In this document: positions 35,085 through 44,010 of the stretch, in pieces | Layout of the letters: the number at the start of each line of letters is the position of its first letter | Position numbering within the stretch: the first letter of the stretch is position 1 | Source: Neopestalotiopsis rosae | Lineage: Eukaryota; Ascomycota; Sordariomycetes; Amphisphaeriales; Sporocadaceae | Direction: 5' to 3' | Assembly (NCBI GenBank): GCA_023078685.1 | Contig: JALGAS010000001.1 | Span: 7,378,001-7,442,000 of the forward strand | Length of the DNA: 64,000 nt | Position numbers and translations under genes: made by a program | The notes under the pieces: generated by a model | Database searches by the model: none | Seen by the model: the letters and a program-made list of their open reading frames with translations, nothing else | What the model was told of the DNA's origin: nothing

Positions 35085-36906
35085 TCAATCGCCTGTCAAG
35101 TCAATCACTTCCATATCCGCGAAATACGATGCTTCTCTCTGATTTAGGGGCACAAGAATCGATTTCGGTGCTTGAATACTTGTTGGCGTGTTTGGGTCCC
35201 GGCGGATTTCACCAAGCACAGACCTCGAATGTAATACCGGAAGCGGTCCTGCTTTGTCCAGTACCTGGGGCGAGGCTGCACCGGTCGTCTGATCCGATGC
35301 CTGTTGTTTTCGAGGACGACCTCTTGGACGCTTGACGGCCGTGTCGACATGCTCAGCCGGCTTACGCTTCTTGTTTTTATTACCTTTGCCCGATTGCTCT
35401 TGTTCCCATGCCTGGTACTTTCTGGGGGCAGTCATTTGCACCAGCCACTTGGGGAACCATTCTCGTTGTTGCACACTGGGGTCGAATATCTCGTCCTTTA
35501 GGTTTGCCTGGTACCCCTGGTTTACGACCTCCTTCCTTGGGTCGATGCTGATGACTCGGGAGGGGCGAAAAGACAGTCTGACTCGGCCGCCCAGTTTGTC
35601 CTCCTCCTTGGTGATGGCTTCAAAGAGATCGGAACCATCAATACCCTCTTCATGAGAAAGCCACAGTGCTTTGACTAGGGCCGTATCGGCCAGGGTTCTA
35701 ACGAATTTCCCGCAAAAGTGAGCAAACCGCCAGTCGAAGTACAATTCAGTGAATGTCCGGAGCCTGGACATATCAATGGGCTGTGCCCATTTGATCTTCT
35801 CGGCCCACGAATGAAGCTCGTCCGGGGATGTGACGGCGGGCCTAAGATAATAGCCAACAATCCGAGGATCTGGGAATGTGTCTGGCACTGCCGGAGCAGC
35901 TGCATGGTGCTCTCTGACCTTCAGGCTATTTCTGAGATGCTTGATCCATTTCTCTTTCCATTTTGATGGATCTACTTGCCTCTGAAGCATGTTGAATAGT
36001 ATGTAACAACTTGATTCATTGCGAGCAGCCTTCAGTGCCTTCTTTGGGGCCGCACCCAGAAATTCCCTTGTCATAATCACCGCCAGACATGAGAGCAAGT
36101 TGAAGCAAATGCTTCCTTGTGATGATGCTATCAGGGTCGCGAGGTTTGCCATTCTTCTTCTCTAGATCGTCCATGCGGAATACTCGGACCAGGGCAGTAC
36201 CATTGTCAGCGGGTAGTTTTTCAAGGACGAATCTTGACCCAAAGATCAAGGCATCGCCGTCCCGTGTGAGGACAGCGTCGACTATTTCGGCCTTTTCCAA
36301 TTCTGCGCATTCGGCTTCAGCTTCTCCGTCGGCTATACGCCAGGGTATGCCCAGATGATCAAATACTTGTCTGGCGAGATTGGATATGTGGTCCAAATCA
36401 TATTCAGCTCTTATCATTTCCTCTGTTCGTTCGCTCGATCTTGAAGGCACGTAGGGTTGGGGGTCTCTAGGTTGTGGACGTGATCGTCCTGATTTCTGCG
36501 GCTTGTTCGGGCCGTCAAAGACGAATATTGGCTGAACACCTATGCGAAGGATGTGCAAAGTCGCCTGGTACAGCGTTCGCGTGGGATGGTTCATGCCACC
36601 TGTGTCCCCATTCATTAGGTCAATTGAAGTCAAGATATGGGTTGTTGCTTCCAATTATGCACCTACCATAAAGGCACAACGTGCTCGGTCGCCGACTTGT
36701 ATTGGAATATGGCCAAGGGCGTGTCGACAGCGATACGCATGGGCCTGCCATGTTGTCTCACCCAGTCGGCATTGACGTGCGCGAGGGGGATCGGCTCACC
36801 GCCAACGACATCTCTAACTGCATCCCAGAGGCTTGAATCATATTAAGCAAGGCATAGCTAAACATGTGTGTACTTTGAGAATGTCAACTTACCCTTCAAT
36901 TCCCAT
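35085..36906 (-). CDS. XPG/GEN1-like structure-specific nuclease gene, frame broken at two places
   Basis: Family: FEN1/XPG/GEN1 nucleases that cut flaps or Holliday junctions. Segments: 36893-36906 (14 nt, MGIEG), 36667-36831, about 36046-36599, and 35085 to about 36048. The XPG-N start MGIEGLWDAV, the acidic PIFVFDGPN, the XPG-I motif DGEAEAECAELEKAEIVDAV plus TRDGDALIFG, and the helix-hairpin start GGDYDKGISGCGPK are all intact. The tail has an AT-hook (KRPRGRPRKQ) and ends in EVIDLTGD, a textbook SUMO-interacting motif. Two faults: the clear GT-AG intron 36600-36666 joins exons out of phase by one base, and at GGGG 36046-36049 one extra base separates GCGPK from its continuation KALKAARN. 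Removing one base there would restore register. Either a decaying gene or local sequence errors; every other spliced gene in the window keeps its frame. Whether a product is made is unknown. Confidence 0.7.
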
Positions 36907-37759
36907 GGCTGGATTGATATATTACGGTCATGAGCTACTGGACAACGCGTGGGTGGATTGAGGAGAGTCACGCTCGAGGCGACGTGTCAGGGGAAAGGAA
37001 AGCATGGTTGTTCCATTTACAGGGACAAGGTTCACTAACCCGCTAGCTGGCAGCGGCACTGATGTGTGTAGAAATCAAACCTTGTTCGAAGGGGCGCGAC
37101 GAGGATCTTGGAGCCCGTCACGTTGTAGAAAATCACATTGTATCCAGATGTAATTAGCACAAATTGTGCCAATTGCCCAAATTTTGGCGGCTTATTAAGA
37201 CGGTAGACTGGCGACTACATAGCGAATACTATATGGTAATATGATGATAATATAATCAGCCTCGGTTCCTCTAGCGAGAAGTCTCGTAAGCAAACTGCTA
37301 GCTCCAGGCTAGATCCTAGTTGCCATTCTTGATTATAGGTGCTACACTTGCTTGATTGGCTTTTTAATTGGTCCCTAGACCTGGGGCCATCTTCGGCGAT
37401 AAGCTGGACTGCATCACATTCTAGTCGTTGACACTTTTATGCGCCCAGAACTCGCTGCAGTGCCTCGCACGTCACTTGTATTGAAGCAATTGTATTTCTC
37501 ATCCCGGCTTTTTGTGATTTGAAAGCATGAGGCTTTCCTAGTGGAAGCGCCCAGTTGTAATGGGAGTTAGGTTCAATAGGTGTCGTGTATATCTGCTTAC
37601 AATAACATTAACGACATGCATACCTGTATATATACCGAGTTGATTGCCCTACAAATTGTGTACAGAAGCAGAAATAAAATTATCAAGACTATCATCAATC
37701 GACTATTCAAGAACATAGTACCTAATTAGTCTGTTTATTTAATCCTCGACATTCCTGAG
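36907..37759. other. Divergent intergenic region, nuclease / reductase
   Basis: Shared upstream DNA of the broken nuclease (minus) and the SDR reductase (plus). It is AT-rich in the middle. Apart from a TATA candidate for the reductase I see no gene or repeat. Confidence 0.5.
37627..37634 (+). promoter_or_regulatory. Candidate TATA box of the SDR reductase gene
   Basis: The sequence tatatata lies 126 bp before the start codon at 37760, a usual spacing for a fungal TATA box with a leader of about 90 nt. Confidence 0.45.
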
Positions 37760-38868
37760 ATGTCCGCCAGCAAAGGAGAAGTTCTAGTGACAGGCGCCAA
37801 TGGCTACATTGGCGCCCGCACAGTCGAAGCCTTCCTCAACGACGGCTACTCAGTCCGCGCCGCCGTGCGCTCACAATCTGCGGCTCAAAGTCTACTCGAC
37901 GCGTTCGCCGGGGCCGCCAAAGATGGTCGCTTCACCACTGTTCAAGTTCCCAACATTACTGTGTCCGGTGCCTTTGACGAGGCCGTGCGAGGCGTGACGG
38001 CCATTGCGCACCTCGCCACGCCCGTGTCCTTCTTCTTCACGGACGCGGACTACGTGATTGGCACGTCCGTGGACGGCGTAAAGTCCATTCTCGAATCCGC
38101 AGCCAAGGAGCCCTCTCTCAAACACTTTGTGCTCATGTCGTCCATTGCCGCCATCCTCAGCGAGAAGCCCGCCGGCCACGTCTTCACCGAGGCCGACTGG
38201 AACGACGCCGCGGCCGCCGTCGTGGCCGAGCAGGGCGACGAGGCCCCGAGCCGACAGATTTACGGTGCGAGCAAGACGCTGGCCGAGAGGGAGTTTTGGA
38301 AGTTTATGAAGGAGAGGCAGCCCACGTTTACCACGAATGCCATTAACCCAGTGTAAGTTGCGAACAAACCCTGGCCATGACACGCAAGATACATTTGCTG
38401 ATGACTCCCATAATGTCACACAGACTGGTTGCAGGACCGCCCTTGGTTCTTCCTTCGACGCCGGATAAGATCAACGAGTCCGTCAGTTTCGTGTGGCAGG
38501 TGCTCTCGGGCCAAGAGATCCCCGAGAACCTGATCGGCTTCGGAGCCTACGTGGACGTGCGCGACGTGGCGCGCCTCGCCTTGTTCAGCGTCGAGCACGG
38601 GAGCAAGGTGCACGCGCAGCGCTACATTGCGGCGAGCGGCTGGGCGTCGCCCCAGGCCGCGGCGGACATACTGCGCGAGAGGTACCCCGAGCGCAAGGAT
38701 TCCATTCGAGAAGGGGCACCACGCAGCAACTATATGCCGGGCTACGCGTATCCGCTCCAGGCGCCCCAGATTGATGCGTCCAAGGCTGTCGAGACTACCG
38801 GCAAAGGTTGGATCGGCTTTGATGACATGGTTGTAGATACCGCCGAGGTTTTCAAAGCTTACCTGTAG
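37760..38868 (+). CDS. Extended SDR, dihydroflavonol-reductase/Gre2-like NADPH oxidoreductase
   Basis: Predicted 345 aa from two exons, 37760-38352 and 38424-38868, with a 71-bp intron that splits the codon in NPV-LVAGPP. The N terminus has the Rossmann motif TGANGYIGA (residues 11-19) and RAAVRS, suited to NADPH. The catalytic pair is YGASK (Tyr-x3-Lys) at about 172-176, with an upstream VLMSSIAAI Ser. The family reduces aldehydes and ketones such as methylglyoxal, or dihydroflavonol-type substrates; the fungal substrate here is unknown. It is cytosolic, with no signal peptide. It runs tail to tail with the GH94 gene, only 184 bp between stop codons, so the two may share 3' sequence. Confidence 0.9.
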
Positions 38869-39052
38869 TATTATCACTAACAAAAAACATGATATTGGGA
38901 ATTTGTCACGATAGTAAGAGGCAGAAGATTTGGTTTGCGGATCTTGATGGAGGATATTTATAGAGTTGGACGTTTCCGAAGAATGAACCACGGCCGAATA
39001 TGCAAGAATAAATGCCTCAAGTACAAGCCTGTATCTATCATATGAAAGTAAA

Positions 39053-41458
39053 TCATTCCGCACGCTCGACGCCAGGGATCGAGACGGAGAGGTGGTAACT
39101 CTCGCCTGGCACGATGCTTGAGAAATGATTCTCGGGCAAAACTTGCCCCTCATGCTCGACCGTCACGGCCTTGACATGCTTCACTCTACGTACGTCGACA
39201 ATGAAAGTCGCCCCACGGAATCGTCGCGTGACGTTGATGCCGTCCCACGCTGCGGGCAGCTGCGGGTTGATGCGCAGGCCCTTGGAGTCGCCGCGCAGAC
39301 CGCACAGCCCCTCCACCACGGAGCGGTATACCCAGGAGACGGTTCCCGTGTTGAACAGCTGACTCGACCGGCCAGCCGTGCGGGGATACTTATCGTGGCC
39401 GCCCCGGTAGTAGTTTGGGATGAAAATGGGCAGCTGTCCGCGCCGAATGTAGTCGTCCTCGCTGGGACCGGGCAGCATCTGGCGCAGAGCCTTGAACGCC
39501 CGGTCGCTCTCCCCGATGGAATACAGACTGTGAATGTAAAAGGCGCTGGCGTGATTGTAAATCGATCCGTTCTCGCCCTGGCCGGGATACTTTTGCGTCA
39601 CGCGGCCAATGTCCTCTCGCATGCGCGTGAATGGCGGCGCAAACATGAGTACTCCGTGCGGTGTGGCGAGCTGCTTGTCAATCTGCTCGAGCATCTGAGC
39701 AATCCTGTCCGGGCTCGCTGCGCCGCCGAGAATGGCCCACGCCTGAGGATTGAGCCAAATGCGGCCTTCGGGGTCGCTGTCGACACCGAACACGACATTG
39801 TCGTCGGTGATGCCCCGCGCGAACCACTGGCCGTTCCAGAGATGCGTGACGGCAGCTTTATTGACCAAGTCAGCACCATGCCGGTAGTGCGCAGAATGTG
39901 CCGCATCTCCATGTTCGTTGCAGATGTCGGCCCATAATCGCAGAGCGTAGGCGGTCGCTACGGTCAACCAACCAGACACTCCCTTGCCCTTCCATCCGGC
40001 CATATTCATGGGGTCGCACCAGTCGCCCTGGGCGATGTAGGATAGTCCTCGACCATCTCGTGAGTTATCTGACAGCAGCCAGTCCATGGCTCGACCAAGC
40101 CGCTCGTAGACGTTGAAGTTGTCTCCATTTTGGGTCTCTACACGAGTCTCGAGTAAGTTGTAGTCCGCAGTCTCTGCTAGATACGCATCGAGCGCGATCG
40201 GAAACCAAACACAGTGGTCCGTATGTGGTATCTGGTTGATGTACTTGAGCTCTGCTCCTTCAACCAGAATAATTCCATCCGGGATGGACCCATTCGGCTC
40301 CTGTTGCGAGAGAGCTTTGAGTATGGCATTCTTTGTGACCTCTGGCTTGATAAAAGTCATGCCCATATTGTCCTGCATGTAATTTCGGGTTTGCGGATCA
40401 GTAGTCAACCTGTTCACATCGCCATGGTAGTAGACCTGGCGGGCCATCCAGTTGTTGACAAAGTTGTCTAGTTCCTTGTCTGGAGTCTCGACTTGCAGAC
40501 AGCCGCTTCCTTGATCGATATAAGCTGCATAGTCTCTCGAGGCTTGAGAAAATGCGTCCCGGCTCAAGTATTTCTGCTTCATGGATTGGATCTCAGCATC
40601 GTCAAAAGCTGGGCCAAACAAGAATCGGAATTGTCGCTCATCCCCGGACGCCAAGTTCAGCCGATATTGCACGACAGCTACCGGGGTTTCGTAACGAGCG
40701 TCTCCCTTTTCGAGTAGAGGTGACCTCAAGGCCGTTGGATTATGCAAGCCCCCCTCGCCTTCAAAAGCCTGCTGGTTCGTTTCCCAAGAGTCTGGTGCGG
40801 TTTCGCAGAGAAGGAAAGTCTTGTCCTTGAGATGCTTGATCTTGACGTAGTCATCGGGCTTTTGGTATGGCGTAATGCTCGTAGCCACGACACCGCCCAG
40901 GTCCTCGCGATACTCTGCTTCTTGATTCATCCAGGACATGTATCCTATCGTAAAGTATGGATAAATGCTGATTTTACGAGAACGACTCGAGAGGTTTTGG
41001 ACCTTGATTGTCCATAGTTCTATAAAATCATTGACGGGAATACCAAATGTCATTTCCAGTCGAATCTCTAGATGTTCTATCGTCCATGAGATATCACTTT
41101 TGCCAACAGAGAAGGAAAAGTGACCCAGAGGCTGCCGTACAGGCTCATAAGGCGCTGAGAATATCTCTCCAGAGACTTCGTCCTTGACATAGACGAAGCG
41201 GCCGGGATGATGACTATAGTAATTTTGCTCTGGCTGCATAAAGGTCTTTGCTTCCAGGTTTGGTGCATGTGAGTACTTGGCCGGCTCTGGTTGCATAAAC
41301 TGCGCCACCGAGTATCCGCGGCAGGTAGTCTGGACCATCATCTTTTTGTTCCAAAGGAAGCCTCCGGCATTGGGCATGGCCGTGGGGCTTCTGAGTTCAA
41401 AACGGCCACCATCGTGTGTTGGGCCAAGCACCATACCACTTGTCTTGGAGTCGGCCAT
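39053..41458 (-). CDS. GH94-family glycoside phosphorylase (NdvB/cellobiose-phosphorylase-like)
   Basis: A single 801-aa exon. I place the start at ATG 41458 (MADSKTSGMVLGPTHDGG); the frame is open 64 codons further upstream but those codons are not protein-like. GH94 enzymes split beta-linked gluco-oligosaccharides with phosphate, giving sugar-1-phosphate. The N-terminal half is the beta-sandwich (about 1-300); the (alpha/alpha)6 barrel follows, with QGDWCDPMNMAG where D482 matches the general acid position of the family as I recall it. The phosphate-side region includes GENGSIYNHASAFYIH and RTAGRSSQLFNTGTVSWVY. No signal peptide, so intracellular. A similar Neurospora protein is annotated NdvB and linked to cellulose growth; I recall this but cannot check it. 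No introns, unlike most genes here. Confidence 0.88.
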   Translation of the reverse strand: MADSKTSGMVLGPTHDGGRFELRSPTAMPNAGGFLWNKKMMVQTTCRGYSVAQFMQPEPAKYSHAPNLEAKTFMQPEQNYYSHHPGRFVYVKDEVSGEIFSAPYEPVRQPLGHFSFSVGKSDISWTIEHLEIRLEMTFGIPVNDFIELWTIKVQNLSSRSRKISIYPYFTIGYMSWMNQEAEYREDLGGVVATSITPYQKPDDYVKIKHLKDKTFLLCETAPDSWETNQQAFEGEGGLHNPTALRSPLLEKGDARYETPVAVVQYRLNLASGDERQFRFLFGPAFDDAEIQSMKQKYLSRDAFSQASRDYAAYIDQGSGCLQVETPDKELDNFVNNWMARQVYYHGDVNRLTTDPQTRNYMQDNMGMTFIKPEVTKNAILKALSQQEPNGSIPDGIILVEGAELKYINQIPHTDHCVWFPIALDAYLAETADYNLLETRVETQNGDNFNVYERLGRAMDWLLSDNSRDGRGLSYIAQGDWCDPMNMAGWKGKGVSGWLTVATAYALRLWADICNEHGDAAHSAHYRHGADLVNKAAVTHLWNGQWFARGITDDNVVFGVDSDPEGRIWLNPQAWAILGGAASPDRIAQMLEQIDKQLATPHGVLMFAPPFTRMREDIGRVTQKYPGQGENGSIYNHASAFYIHSLYSIGESDRAFKALRQMLPGPSEDDYIRRGQLPIFIPNYYRGGHDKYPRTAGRSSQLFNTGTVSWVYRSVVEGLCGLRGDSKGLRINPQLPAAWDGINVTRRFRGATFIVDVRRVKHVKAVTVEHEGQVLPENHFSSIVPGESYHLSVSIPGVERAE

Positions 41459-42393
41459 TGCTTGCAAAGAGGCCGGCCTAGATGAGGCTTGGTGTGTAGA
41501 AAAGAAAAGGATATGACGGAAGAAGAAGAATATGAGCTTGAGACCTTTCTGGCCTATACATATTTGTTTCATATGGCGACGGCACGGTGGGGACGGCGCC
41601 CTCTCACTCCAGGATCGCGCAGCAGGAGGCATCAAAACCCGAGCTGCCAATTTAGCCTAATATCAACCCGCCGTGTTTGGGATTCACATCCGCCGCCCGT
41701 AGTGAAGATCGCTGCATTTTCCGGAGCACGGCAAAATGCCTGCCAAAAGGGCCAAATCCCGCTCTTGAAATTGGTCATGAGTCTCTGGATGTCGATATGA
41801 TCAGGCATCTATGCATTAATTTACACTTCTGAGGACGACTTGGCACATAGGAACCCAGTAAGCATGGGGTGCAAACATACAGCAGAATGTGACATGAAGA
41901 GTTGGAAACATGTATATACCCCGTGACTTGCTATTCCTGCTCTGCCCAAAATACCAAAAGAAAATCATAAGCATGATGACCCAAAAACGACCGAAAAGAG
42001 CCCAAGTTGGAGAAATGCAAATGGTATCCGTACTTGTGCCCCTCACCCATGATAACAATCAACATCAACAACATCCACACTGCCCATGTCCGAATAGAAA
42101 CAAACGCTGATAAACAATCAACTCAACGCGCGCAACATTCAAGTCTCGTGCTCTCGCTGGCGTTATGTACATTTTGACAAATGTCGCGAATGAATGCGCA
42201 CTCATCATGACTTGTCGAGAACCATCATCTCCTCTTGAGGTGACGCGCTCTCAAGAAACTTCAGGATGATGCGGCGCAAGAACAGGTTCGTGTTGCTTTC
42301 CACAACATCATCCTCGTGCATGGACTCTCCATAGCCCGGATTCAAATGCGCTCAAGTACACTCTCTCAAAGATATATGCGCACCATCATCCAT
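41459..42393. other. Intergenic region, GH94 promoter to AT-hook gene 3' flank
   Basis: Upstream sequence of the GH94 gene followed by the 3' flank of the AT-hook gene. No gene or repeat is visible. Confidence 0.5.
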
Positions 42394-42765
42394 CTATGCT
42401 TTCCTGGGCCTGCCCCGAGCATTCTTGCCGTCGGTGCCGCGAATCTTCTTGGTGCCAGCAGCCTTCTTGCCAGGCTTTCGCGTAACGGTACCAATGACCT
42501 TGTCCGCGACGCCCTCAATCTTGTCGCTCAGGTGAGACTTTCTCTTGTGGTGGGTGCCCGTCGTAGTGGTAGCCTTGGTCGAGCCGGCAGGGCGGCCTCG
42601 CTTCTTGACGCCGGCGCCCGTCTTTGTGGTGGTCGTTGTTGAGCCGGCCTTGCGACCGCGCTTTGCGCCCGTCGTTGTGGTTGCGCGCTTGCGCTCTGGG
42701 CCGGTATCGACAGTGAGGTGAACGCGCGGCTTGGAGCTGCCAGTGGTAGAGCGCGTTGATGCCAT
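42394..42765 (-). CDS. Small basic AT-hook protein
   Basis: A single 123-aa exon starting at ATG 42765. The protein is very rich in Lys, Arg, Thr and Gly. It has AT-hook cores at VKKRGRPAGST (around 53-63) and the C-terminal NARGRPRKA, and a third looser GAKRGRKAG. AT-hooks grip the minor groove of AT-rich DNA, so a chromatin role like that of HMG-Y or linker-type proteins is likely, in the nucleus. A short helical stretch (HLSDKIEGVADKVIGTVTRK) separates the hooks. Low-complexity Thr runs between hooks look like spacer. No intron is seen. I cannot name an orthologue. Confidence 0.75.
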   Translation of the reverse strand: MASTRSTTGSSKPRVHLTVDTGPERKRATTTTGAKRGRKAGSTTTTTKTGAGVKKRGRPAGSTKATTTTGTHHKRKSHLSDKIEGVADKVIGTVTRKPGKKAAGTKKIRGTDGKNARGRPRKA

Positions 42766-44010
42766 TGCGAAAATCTGTTTGTTTTTGTTTGTTTGTACTT
42801 TTTCCTTTTATATGAAAGTTTTATGTGGTCACGAATAAATTCGCGTGTTTTGAAAAAAGTGCAATGAAAGAAGAAGATATTGATCGCGCTGTTGATCAAG
42901 GAACGCGACAGGAATTGTGAAATGTTATTTATTTTCTCGCGCGTAGGACTTGGTATGCGGGTGGGAGGGGCAGGCACTTTTATACGTCAGAACGTACGTA
43001 TTATTATTATTAGGGGGGTAAAAAGAGAGAAAAAACCTGGAAATGGATCACACTGATCTGGGAATCAAATTGCTGGATTCACCGTAGTACCTGACCTAGG
43101 TCGCGATAAATAGTGGTACTGATTCCCCCGTGTGTGCGTGTGTGTCAGTTGATCAAATCAAATGGACTGGACTGGAACTGATTAGCGCCACACCCATCTG
43201 ATCTTTTAGGGCATGTCTATTTGTTTACATTGCCCAGAGGTGTGAGGTAATATGTCATGTATTGAGATATGACTTGGTTTTCAGGGCAGTACATACCTAA
43301 TGTACGTACTTGGTTGGTTATCTTTGCATATATTACCAAGGCCGTGTTGGTTTCTGCTGTTTGGCGAGTTGAGTGCTAAGGTTAGCTATACTATTGACAT
43401 GGCGGCTAGCACGATGACGTAGCCAAGGGGCTCAGCTTACGATATACAATGCATTTAATATAACTGAAGATACCTTAGGTAATGCCATACTTATGTAAAA
43501 CCCCGACCTGCCTGTCCCTCCATTCTGTTCATCATGTATGGAAAGCTACGACGGCGGGCGCAAGTCACTTTACTAGACTAGATGATATCGATCAAGAAAT
43601 TCCCGATTGTCATTGGTGAGACTGGCTTTTATTTTCTTCTAACCTGCGTTTCCTTTCCGTTTTCCCTCCCCTGACCGCTGCCGACGCGGTGCAGCGCTGA
43701 TCAGCAATGCCTCCGAAATAGGGGCTGGACCAAATGATCAACCAAGCATTACCCTAGACATTGAATGGTGGTGATTACATGTCTGCTGTGAGGCTTCATC
43801 ACTGTACAATGCCACCAAATGTCCAAGAATCACCAGTGCTCATCAACCAGAGTAACTCCACTTCGCCATTGGCCTGTCCTTTCTCGATTCAAGAGACTTG
43901 TCTGAATCAATATCTAAAGTAGATGCGCTGCAAACATTTCAGGCATACCCAGGCACAACCTACAACTGCGCCGTTTCATTTTGGTTCCAACATGTCTGTC
44001 CATTTCAGAA
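42766..44010. other. Intergenic region, AT-hook promoter to eIF2A 3' flank
   Basis: Non-coding. A short ATT repeat near 42999-43011 and several CCTAGGT/ACCTA-type motifs are the only features I can name. Confidence 0.5.

Noticed and set aside
33061..41458. A biosynthetic gene cluster made of the glycosyltransferase, reductase and GH94 genes
   Set aside because: No core synthase, P450, transporter or regulator among them, and a DNA-repair nuclease gene lies between; proximity alone is not enough.
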